64,000 nucleotides of DNA from Acinetobacter sp. WU_MDCI_Axc73 (GTDB lineage Bacteria > Pseudomonadota > Gammaproteobacteria > Pseudomonadales > Moraxellaceae). Position 1 is the first letter of the stretch. Every line of letters starts with the position of its first letter. Below the pieces are notes generated by a model. It was not told the DNA's origin and ran no database searches. It saw only the letters and a list, made by a program, of their open reading frames with translations. This document shows positions 57,518 through 64,000 of the stretch, piece by piece. Position numbers and translations under genes: made by a program. The DNA is taken from NCBI RefSeq assembly GCF_025562455.1, contig NZ_JAHPRO010000012.1, positions 1 through 64,000 on the forward strand. The letters run 5' to 3'.

Positions 57518-58342
57518 TTAAACTTTAACGCGTTTTAGGGGTTGGCATTGTGGACAAAACACACTAGCACGTTGCCCAAGTTTTAGGTTTTCCAGGGGTG
57601 TTTCACAGTTTACGCACATTTCACCAGCTCGACCATACGCCAATAAAGTCTGTTGAAAATAGCCATTTTCACCCACTGCATTGGTAAAATCACGCAAGGT
57701 TGAACCTCCTAGCTCAATGGCAGATTTTAAGATACGTTTGATTTCCACAACCAATAGAGAGACCTGTTTTTTTGTCAAACTATGGGCTGGTTGCGCCGGA
57801 TGAATACCTAAATTAAATAGGCTCTCAGTGGCATAAATATTGCCAACACCCACAACAACATGATTATCCATCATTGCAATTTTTATGCCGACTTGTTTGT
57901 TTTTAAGCTTTTGATAAAGATAATCTGCATTAAACTCATCACTTAAAGGCTCAGGGCCAAGTGGATTGAGTAGTTTAGTTTGGGATTCATCGTTCAGCCA
58001 TAAAATACAGCCAAAACGACGCGGATCGTGATAACGTAACTGAGTGCCATCCTCAAAACCAATCATCAAATGATCATGTTTGCGTAGTTCATCTTGTGCG
58101 GTAGCAAGACGAAAACTACCAGACATACCCAAATGCCACAACATTTGATCCTGCTCGAACTCAGCCAGAATATATTTAGAACGTCTTTTTAAACCTGATA
58201 AACGTTGTCCTTGCAGACGGATAATATCTTCTGGGATCGGCCAGCGTAAACGCGATTCACGGACTTGAACGATTTGCACACGTTGTTCTAACAAGGGCAA
58301 TAAGCTAGTTTTTGTGGTTTCAACTTCAGGTAATTCTGGCAT
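57518..58342 (-). CDS. mutM: Formamidopyrimidine-DNA glycosylase
   Basis: 274 aa. The N-terminal MPELPEVET provides Pro2 (the nucleophile) and Glu3. The central H2TH region is YATESLFNLGIHPAQPA, and the C-terminal zinc finger is C-VNC then CPQC (CVNCETPLENLK, FCPQCQPL). It excises 8-oxoguanine and formamidopyrimidines and cleaves the strand. It is upstream of ppiC and divergent from the methyladenine glycosylase gene, so two repair genes sit back to back. Confidence 0.97.
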   Translation of the reverse strand: MPELPEVETTKTSLLPLLEQRVQIVQVRESRLRWPIPEDIIRLQGQRLSGLKRRSKYILAEFEQDQMLWHLGMSGSFRLATAQDELRKHDHLMIGFEDGTQLRYHDPRRFGCILWLNDESQTKLLNPLGPEPLSDEFNADYLYQKLKNKQVGIKIAMMDNHVVVGVGNIYATESLFNLGIHPAQPAHSLTKKQVSLLVVEIKRILKSAIELGGSTLRDFTNAVGENGYFQQTLLAYGRAGEMCVNCETPLENLKLGQRASVFCPQCQPLKRVKV

Positions 58343-58460
58343 TTACGGCTCAATGAAATAATTCGGTGTTAATATGGGGGTCATTACATCAATTGCAAAA
58401 TTGAGCTGTAAGTTGATGATTTGAGAGATCATCATTTTCCCACTCACTCATGGTAGCGTG

Positions 58461-59027
58461 ATGTCAGAAATTTTACCATTTACGTGGTTTCAGCGTGATA
58501 CTTCAACTGTGGCAGAGCAATTGATTGGCTGTCAGCTTTGTGTACGTCAGCACAATGGTGAAATTCTACGTTGTACCATTAGTGAAACAGAAGCATATTT
58601 GGGAGTCGGCGATAAAGCTAGTCATAACTATGGCGGAAGATGTACTCCCCGAACCGAAATAATGTATAGCACTGGCGGGCATATTTATGTCTATCTGATT
58701 TATGGGATCTATCACATGCTCAATCTGATTACGCAGACAGAACACGAACCTGAGGGAGTCATGTTGAGAGCCGCTTTTTTTGAAGATTCCGTTTCTAAAA
58801 CTGACTTTAAGCGCTTGGCAGGTCCTGGAAAATTGACCAAACAATTAGGTATTACAGAGCACTTTAAAGGCAAAATGTTAGGTGTAGAAACTGGTTTGTG
58901 GATTGAAAATAAGCAAATTCAACCAGAAGTTATACGGAAAAAAAGAATCGGAGTTGATTATGCTGAGGAAGCAAAAGACTGGCTAGAACGCTATTGCTGG
59001 AAAGATCATCCAAGTTTAAGTCGTTAA
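58461..59027 (+). CDS. DNA-3-methyladenine glycosylase (AAG/MPG family)
   Basis: 188 aa from ATG 58461; a GTG one codon earlier is also open. The AAG signature is visible: TISETEAYLGVGDKASHNYG, CTPRTEIMYSTGGHIYVYLI, YGIYHMLNLIT and EPEGVMLRA. It removes alkylated purines by base flipping. It is divergent from mutM, with 115 bp between. The N-terminus is short compared with eukaryotic enzymes, as usual for bacteria. Confidence 0.92.
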   Translation: MSEILPFTWFQRDTSTVAEQLIGCQLCVRQHNGEILRCTISETEAYLGVGDKASHNYGGRCTPRTEIMYSTGGHIYVYLIYGIYHMLNLITQTEHEPEGVMLRAAFFEDSVSKTDFKRLAGPGKLTKQLGITEHFKGKMLGVETGLWIENKQIQPEVIRKKRIGVDYAEEAKDWLERYCWKDHPSLSR

Positions 59028-59179
59028 ACCTACAAAGCATTCTTGGAAATAACCAAACTAATATATTGAAAATTGGAATGATTGGCTAAAATCGGTTTTT
59101 GTCGATATGTTAAAATTTACAAACTAAATGATATAACAAATATTTTTTGGGCTTAATGTTGATATTAAAGGATAACTGA

Positions 59180-61306
59180 ATGCGTTTCATGCAATTCAAT
59201 ACATTATATTCTTCCATGTTTTTACTTTCTGGATTCAGTATCAGTGGTGCTGCGTGGGCGGAAGTACAAGAACCAGTTGCATTACCGACCATTAAAGTGG
59301 AAGCAACTCGTACCGATACCACTTATTTGCAAACTCCTGCTTCGGTTTTTCGCATTGATGCGCCTAAGCAGGATCAAAGTTCACAGGTCAATTTGACAGA
59401 GGTGGTCAAAGGTATTCCTAGCTTGCAACTGCATAATCGTGAAAATTATGCGCAGGATTTACAACTATCCATGCGTGGTTTTGGTGCGCGTTCGACTTTT
59501 GGTGTGCGCGGGATTCGTTTATATGTGGACGGTATTCCTGCGACCATGCCAGATGGTCAGGGACAAACCTCCAATATTGATTTGAGTAGCTTGGATCATA
59601 TCGAAGTTTTAACAGGACCTTTTTCATCACTGTATGGTAATTCATCGGGCGGTACTTTATTGACTACCACTAAAGAAGGTCAAGGTAAAGATTCGGTTGA
59701 ACTGAGTTATTCGGGGGGAAGTCATGATCAAAATCGTGCGGGAATTGTGTTGCAAGGCGGCGCTAAACAAGCCAATCAACCGAGTTATGTGATTAGTTCA
59801 TCTTATTTTGATACCGATGGTTATCGTGATCATAGTGCTGCCAATAAAGTATTGAATAATGCCAAACTGACATGGAATCTTGAAGATGGCTCTAAGATTA
59901 ATTGGATTACCAATTATTTAAAAATAAATGCTGATGATCCGCAAGGATTGACACGCGAGCAATGGAAAGCCAATCCAAAACAAGTCAATGATGCCAATAA
60001 TACCTACGATGTGCGTAAAGAGATTGAGCAGACACAAACAGGATTGACTTGGTTAAAGCCATTAAATGATAAAAATGAGTTGTATGCGATGGCTTACTTT
60101 GGTCATCGTGAGGTCACGCAATATCAATCTATTCCTAGATCAGCACAAATGAATCCACGTCATGCTGGTGGTGTGATTGATTTTGAGCGGAATTATTATG
60201 GGGCGGATCTGCGTTGGACTGGCAAAGAGCTTCTTTCAAATCTCTCCGTGAGTGCGGGGGTAGCCTTAGATGCGATGGATGAGGATCGTCAAGGTTATGA
60301 AAATTTTATCTTAATAAACAATCAGCCGAGTTATGGGGTTAAAGGTAATTTACGCCGCGATGAAGACAATACTTTGTGGAATATTGATCCTTATTTACAG
60401 GCGTCATGGCAGTTTTTACCCACTTGGCGTTTAGATACAGGTCTTCGCTATAGCAATGTCCATTATAAATCTGATGATCATTACATCACAGTGAGTAATC
60501 CAGATGACAGTGGCAAGACTGATTATTCCAAAGTTTTACCCTCGGCTGCTTTAAGTTGGCAGATTATCCCTGAACTTTTGGCTTATGTGAGTTATGCCAA
60601 AGGTTTTGAAACACCAACCTTTACTGAAATGGCTTACCGTCCAGATGGGCAAGGTGGTTTTAACTTTGCTTTAGATGCATCGAGTAGTGATACTTATGAA
60701 GCAGGTCTCAAGTCGCAAAATTCCTTAGGCGATTTTACTCTTGCAGTTTTCCAGACTAAAACTAAAGACGATATTGTGTCGGCTGGTAGCCAATATGGAC
60801 GATCCACTTTCCGTAATGCCGACAAAACCTTACGTGAAGGTGTTGAATTCTCATGGAATAAACAACTTTGGCGCGATCTGATCGCTGATGCAAGTTATGC
60901 TTATTTGGATGCAACATTTGATGCGGATATTCCTGCAATAGGGTCTCTTGCAATGATTCCATCTGGCAATAAAATTCCAGGGATTGCCCAAAATCAGGCT
61001 TATCTCGCCTTGTCATGGAAGCCGCAAACTGGTTTTTATGGCGGGGTCGATGCACAGTATAACGACAAGATTTATGTTGATGATAAAAACTCTGATGCAG
61101 CACCAAGCTATACCGTTGTGGCGGCTTATGCAGGCTATGCATGGCAGTTACAAGACTGGAAAGTGAATGTGTTTAGTCGTGTAGATAACTTGCTAAATAA
61201 AGACTATGTCGGGTCAGTGATTGTCAATGATGGAAATTCACGCTTTTTTGAACCTGCCGATGGACGTAACTGGAGTGCAGGTTTAAGAGTCAGTAAACAA
61301 TTTTAA
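59180..61306 (+). CDS. TonB-dependent outer-membrane receptor
   Basis: 708 aa. A signal peptide ends near AAWA, a TonB-box-like ALPTIKVEATR follows, and the plug domain carries LQLSMRGFGARSTFGVRGI, RLYVDGIPATMPDGQGQ and VLTGPFSSLYGNSSGGTL. A 22-strand barrel follows and the C-terminus is SAGLRVSKQF with the expected terminal Phe. Substrate unknown; iron or another metal chelate is the default guess. No clear Fur box was identified in the 150-bp upstream gap. The OYE gene follows 27 bp later. Confidence 0.9.
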   Translation: MRFMQFNTLYSSMFLLSGFSISGAAWAEVQEPVALPTIKVEATRTDTTYLQTPASVFRIDAPKQDQSSQVNLTEVVKGIPSLQLHNRENYAQDLQLSMRGFGARSTFGVRGIRLYVDGIPATMPDGQGQTSNIDLSSLDHIEVLTGPFSSLYGNSSGGTLLTTTKEGQGKDSVELSYSGGSHDQNRAGIVLQGGAKQANQPSYVISSSYFDTDGYRDHSAANKVLNNAKLTWNLEDGSKINWITNYLKINADDPQGLTREQWKANPKQVNDANNTYDVRKEIEQTQTGLTWLKPLNDKNELYAMAYFGHREVTQYQSIPRSAQMNPRHAGGVIDFERNYYGADLRWTGKELLSNLSVSAGVALDAMDEDRQGYENFILINNQPSYGVKGNLRRDEDNTLWNIDPYLQASWQFLPTWRLDTGLRYSNVHYKSDDHYITVSNPDDSGKTDYSKVLPSAALSWQIIPELLAYVSYAKGFETPTFTEMAYRPDGQGGFNFALDASSSDTYEAGLKSQNSLGDFTLAVFQTKTKDDIVSAGSQYGRSTFRNADKTLREGVEFSWNKQLWRDLIADASYAYLDATFDADIPAIGSLAMIPSGNKIPGIAQNQAYLALSWKPQTGFYGGVDAQYNDKIYVDDKNSDAAPSYTVVAAYAGYAWQLQDWKVNVFSRVDNLLNKDYVGSVIVNDGNSRFFEPADGRNWSAGLRVSKQF

Positions 61307-61333
61307 TAAAAATTCAGAGAGAAGAGGTGACAC

Positions 61334-62449
61334 GTGGCAAAGTTATTTGAAAGCTTGCAATTAGGTTCATTGAGCCTGTGCAATAAAATCGTGATTGCAC
61401 CGATGTGCCAATATTCTGCAACTGATGACGGTGAAATTACGTATTGGCATGAGCAACAATGGGCCAATTATGCGCTGTCAGGCGCAGGTCTATGTATTAT
61501 TGAAGCCTCAGCGGTTCAAGCCCAAGGACGTATCAGTTATGCCGATGTTGGGCTTTGGAATGACACTCAGCGCGATAAAATCAAAGCGCTTTTGGATAAT
61601 ATTCAACAACTTTCACCAATCCCATTTGCGATACAGCTTGCGCATGCAGGTCGTAAAGCCTCTACAGATAAACCATGGTTAGGTAAAGGACAAATTGCTC
61701 CAGATCATGTACATGGCTGGCAAACAGTGGCACCGAGTGAAATTGCGTTTGGTGCTCATGACTTGCTCCCGCATTCATTAAGTATTGATGAGATAAAACA
61801 GATTCAGGCAGACTTTGTTTCTGCAGCAGTTCGTGCTGTGGAAGCAGGTTTCAAACTCATCGAAGTTCATGCAGCACATGGTTATTTGTTACATCAGTTT
61901 TTATCGCCGTTGTCGAATCAGCGTACGGATGAATATGGAGGTTCATTTGAAAATCGTATTCGGATGACTTTAGAAGTTTTGCAAGCGATTAAAACTGCTG
62001 TGCCTAAAGATTTTCCAGTAGGCGTAAGAATCTCGGCAACAGACTGGATGCAACCAACAGCGAGTTGGGATATCGAGTCGAGTATTGGATTATCTTTGGC
62101 TCTACAACAATTAGGCGCGGCTTATATCCACGTTTCAAGTGGTGGTTTGCATGAGCTTCAAGATATTAAAATTGGTGCGAATTATCAGGTACCTTTTGCT
62201 GAACAGATTAAAGCCAAAGTTTCAATTCCTGTGATTGCTGTCGGTTTGATTACTGAACCTGAGCAAGCCGAAAAGATTTTACAAAATGATCAGGCTGACG
62301 CAGTCGCACTCGCTCGCGCCATCCAATATGATCCACGCTGGCCGTGGCACGCTGCCGCTGCGCTAGGCGCTGAAATTGAAATTTCACCGCAATATTTGCG
62401 TTGTCAGCCACATGGATTAAAACAACTCTTTAAGTCATTTGGTCACTAG
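61334..62449 (+). CDS. NADH:flavin oxidoreductase, Old Yellow Enzyme family (YqjM-like)
   Basis: 371 aa from GTG 61334, preceded by AGAAGAGG. An FMN TIM barrel: NKIVIAPMCQYSATDDGEITYWHEQQ, FAIQLAHAGRKAST, LIEVHAAHGYLLHQFLSPLSNQR and ISVPVIAVGLI-like VSIPVIAVGLI. The YqjM-type features are CQYSA near residue 25 and HAGRKA. It reduces activated C=C bonds in alkenes with NAD(P)H. It probably shares a transcript with the TonB receptor gene; a terminator follows. Confidence 0.9.
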   Translation: MAKLFESLQLGSLSLCNKIVIAPMCQYSATDDGEITYWHEQQWANYALSGAGLCIIEASAVQAQGRISYADVGLWNDTQRDKIKALLDNIQQLSPIPFAIQLAHAGRKASTDKPWLGKGQIAPDHVHGWQTVAPSEIAFGAHDLLPHSLSIDEIKQIQADFVSAAVRAVEAGFKLIEVHAAHGYLLHQFLSPLSNQRTDEYGGSFENRIRMTLEVLQAIKTAVPKDFPVGVRISATDWMQPTASWDIESSIGLSLALQQLGAAYIHVSSGGLHELQDIKIGANYQVPFAEQIKAKVSIPVIAVGLITEPEQAEKILQNDQADAVALARAIQYDPRWPWHAAAALGAEIEISPQYLRCQPHGLKQLFKSFGH

Positions 62450-62457
62450 CCCTAAAC

Positions 62458-62490
62458 AGGAAAGACTCAAGCTGATTTGAGTCTTTCCTT
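62458..62490 (+). terminator. Terminator after the OYE gene
   Basis: AGGAAAGACTCAA and TTGAGTCTTTCCT form a perfect 13-bp stem with a 6-base loop, followed by T-rich sequence. Confidence 0.88.
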
Positions 62491-62510
62491 TTGAAGAAAA
62501 GGATGTCAAG

Positions 62511-63434
62511 GTGGTTGTACAGGTCATCGTACCAATTTTTTTGTTGTTGCTCGCAGGTTATCTAAGCGTTTCTATTCGATTAATTACAGCTGAACAGATT
62601 AAGGCAATGAGTGCTTTTATCATTAAAATAGCCTTGCCTGCGTTTTTACTGTATGCCTTATCTAATAAAAGTTTAAATGATATTTGGCATCCCTCTTATT
62701 TCATCGCCTATGGTGGTGGTTCGCTGATCATTTTTGCTTTGGCGTTTTATTGTTATCGTTATGGGTTTTCATATGATCTGACACCAACCGCTGTTCTGGC
62801 AATGGGTGCTTCTATGTCCAATACGGGTTTTATTGGCACGGCTGTATTGAGTTTATTGATGGGATCACATGCTGCCATTTATATTTCATTGACATTGATT
62901 CTGGAAAACTTATTGATATTGGCTTTGGTTCTGGCATTAGCAGAAGCAGGGCAGCAAGAACAACAAAAAGTATGGGCGCTATTGCAAAAAACCGCACAAA
63001 ATTTGCTAAAAAATCCTGTCATTATTGCCATTATTTTGGGGGTGAGTTGTATCTTGTTCGATATTCGTTTGCCTACTTTAGTCGATCAATCTTTAGCTCT
63101 GTTGGGCAAAACAGCATCTCCCTTAGCATTATTTGTGATTGGTGGAAGTTTAGTTGGAATGGGCATGCATGCTTTGAATCTGCAAAGTGGTTTGTTAGTG
63201 GCTTTCAAAGTGATATTGATGCCTTTACTGATCTATGGCTTACTACGGATTTTGCCAGATGTCAGTCAGGAAATGTTGTATGCAGGAACCATTTTAGCTG
63301 CATTACCGATGCCGATTGCCTTTGGGATTTTTGGGCAGGCTTATGGTTTAAATGAACGCGCTTTAACCCCTTTAATGTTAAGTACAATTTTGGGTTTTGT
63401 AGGGATTAGCAGCTTGATCATGTTGTGGTGGTAA
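62511..63434 (+). CDS. AEC-family transporter (auxin efflux carrier-like)
   Basis: 307 aa from GTG 62511, with AAGGA upstream; no in-frame ATG fits better. About ten hydrophobic helices. MSAFIIKIALPAFLLYALSN and the central MGASMSNTGFIGTAVLSLLMG carry the AEC pattern, with PLALFVIGGSLVGMG beginning the second half. Bacterial members export or import small organic acids such as malate; substrate unknown. A bidirectional hairpin follows. Confidence 0.88.
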   Translation: MVVQVIVPIFLLLLAGYLSVSIRLITAEQIKAMSAFIIKIALPAFLLYALSNKSLNDIWHPSYFIAYGGGSLIIFALAFYCYRYGFSYDLTPTAVLAMGASMSNTGFIGTAVLSLLMGSHAAIYISLTLILENLLILALVLALAEAGQQEQQKVWALLQKTAQNLLKNPVIIAIILGVSCILFDIRLPTLVDQSLALLGKTASPLALFVIGGSLVGMGMHALNLQSGLLVAFKVILMPLLIYGLLRILPDVSQEMLYAGTILAALPMPIAFGIFGQAYGLNERALTPLMLSTILGFVGISSLIMLWW

Positions 63435-63435
63435 A

Positions 63436-63468
63436 TGATTTTGCCTCATAGAATAAGGCAAAATCATC
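63436..63468. terminator. Bidirectional terminator between the AEC and Sel1-repeat genes
   Basis: ATGATTTTGCCT and AGGCAAAATCAT form a perfect 12-bp stem with a 9-base loop, just beyond both convergent stops. Confidence 0.85.
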
Positions 63469-63479
63469 TATTGATTGAT

Positions 63480-64000
63480 CTAGCTTTTTGCTTTGGTGCT
63501 AGGTGCTTTAGCTTTTTCCGCGATCAGTTTATCTACCGCAGCTAGTGATTCTTTGGCCTGAGGAACATTATCCTGAGCTAGAGCAGCAAAGATTTTGCGC
63601 GCTTCTGGCAAATTTTGCGGCACAATATTACCATTGGTCATCAAGTTTCCAACGGCCATTAGCGCAGGAATATAACCTTTCTTGGCTAGACTTTCGATAC
63701 TGGCTAACCCAACTTTAACTGCAGCCTCATTCTTGGTCTTAAAACCATTACTGATGTCATAAATCGCTTTTAAGTGGATGGCACGATAATTATTTTTATT
63801 GATTAACGGCTGAAGCTTTTGTAGTGCCAGTTTATTTGAGGCATCTTTATTTTCAGCAAATAATAATACTGCAAGTTCTACGGTTGCTTCATCCAAACCT
63901 GCATTCGAGGCTTTTTCCAGATATTCGCGGCCCTTTTTTTCATCCTTGGTGACACCTAGCTCACCTGCCATATAAATTTGAGCAAGACGATAAGTCGCAA
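63480..64000 (-). CDS. Sel1-like repeat protein, 5' end beyond the window (partial)
   Basis: 173 codons are visible and the frame stays open to base 64000, so the N-terminus lies outside. The edge sequence reads ATYRLAQIYMAGELGVTKD, a Sel1/TPR-like unit, and further units follow: AVLLFAENKD, HLKAIYDISNG, GYIPALMAVGNLMTNGN. The ATG inside the first unit is not the start. The C-terminal tail is basic (EKAKAPSTKAKS). Such repeats mediate protein contacts; role unknown. Confidence 0.85.
   Translation of the reverse strand, partial: ATYRLAQIYMAGELGVTKDEKKGREYLEKASNAGLDEATVELAVLLFAENKDASNKLALQKLQPLINKNNYRAIHLKAIYDISNGFKTKNEAAVKVGLASIESLAKKGYIPALMAVGNLMTNGNIVPQNLPEARKIFAALAQDNVPQAKESLAAVDKLIAEKAKAPSTKAKS

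Noticed and set aside
59028-59179. Possible Fur box before the TonB-dependent receptor
   Set aside because: AT-rich sequence near 59127-59150 has partial similarity only; no stretch approaches the 19-bp consensus.
1-64000. CRISPR arrays, tRNA genes, intact insertion sequences or prophage
   Set aside because: No regularly spaced direct repeats, no cloverleaf-like sequence, and no intact transposase, integrase or phage structural gene was seen.

Overview
The window is a gammaproteobacterial chromosome segment that fits the genus Acinetobacter. It is AT-rich. It carries the tail of a 5S rRNA gene, the sspA-sspB and rplM-rpsI blocks, pdxA-rsmA-apaH, a full pil-chp twitching chemosensory cluster, and an oprB-gcd pair for periplasmic glucose oxidation. 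The assignment rests on recalled protein families and gene order; no species is named. Almost everything is ordinary housekeeping or metabolic sequence. No intact mobile element, tRNA or CRISPR array was seen.

Layout. 1-940: 3' end of a 5S rRNA gene and its terminator, then about 800 bp of decayed DNA (a PfpI-like fragment and a badly degraded IS30-family transposase). 940-3729 (minus): a membrane-tail gene broken by a stop codon, sspB, sspA, rpsI, rplM. 3912-6568 (plus): pdxA, rsmA, apaH. 6623-9839 (minus): DUF2147 protein, LrgB/LrgA-like pair, hflX, a 45-aa membrane peptide. 10010-19501: lipid enzymes (PlsC-type acyltransferase, phospholipase D/cardiolipin synthase lipoprotein, patatin), a phosphoesterase, an MHS-type transporter, TrhA, a methyltransferase, GNAT and VOC proteins. 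19664-26182: a beta-oxidation pair (FadB-like, thiolase), a kinase-like protein, an AraC regulator and a CaiB-type CoA transferase. 26306-32288 (plus): OprB porin, Gcd, sulfite reductase and DUF934 partner. 32414-39202 (minus): proS, an RND permease and adaptor, a DUF4124-like coiled-coil protein. 39509-48169 (plus): pilG-pilH-pilI-pilJ-chpA and a CheW-like protein. 48308-53930 (minus): a 54-aa basic protein, rtcB with a long structured leader, lysP, rsmC, an NCS2 permease. 54107-64000: typA, mscL, GGCT, ppiC, mutM, a 3-methyladenine glycosylase, a TonB-dependent receptor, an OYE-type reductase, an AEC transporter and a Sel1-repeat gene cut by the window edge.

Functional groups. Surface motility signalling is the largest block: two response regulators, two CheW-like proteins, the PilJ receptor and a 1536-aa hybrid kinase. 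Repair and translation-quality genes recur: mutM, the methyladenine glycosylase, RtcB, RsmA, RsmC, HflX, TypA, SspA and SspB.

The most unusual signal is upstream of rtcB (49698-49950, minus strand). A strong sigma70-like promoter is followed by a 9-codon leader ORF with its own ribosome binding site, a stem that can cover that site, a perfect 10-bp hairpin, an intrinsic terminator with an overlapping anti-terminator pairing, and TGTCCG repeats up to the rtcB start. This looks like a translation-coupled attenuator for an RNA-repair ligase. Other points worth following are a two-copy intergenic hairpin repeat with covarying outer stems (15108-15184 and 17763-17842), a structured pilJ-chpA spacer, and a nonsense codon in the gene after sspB.
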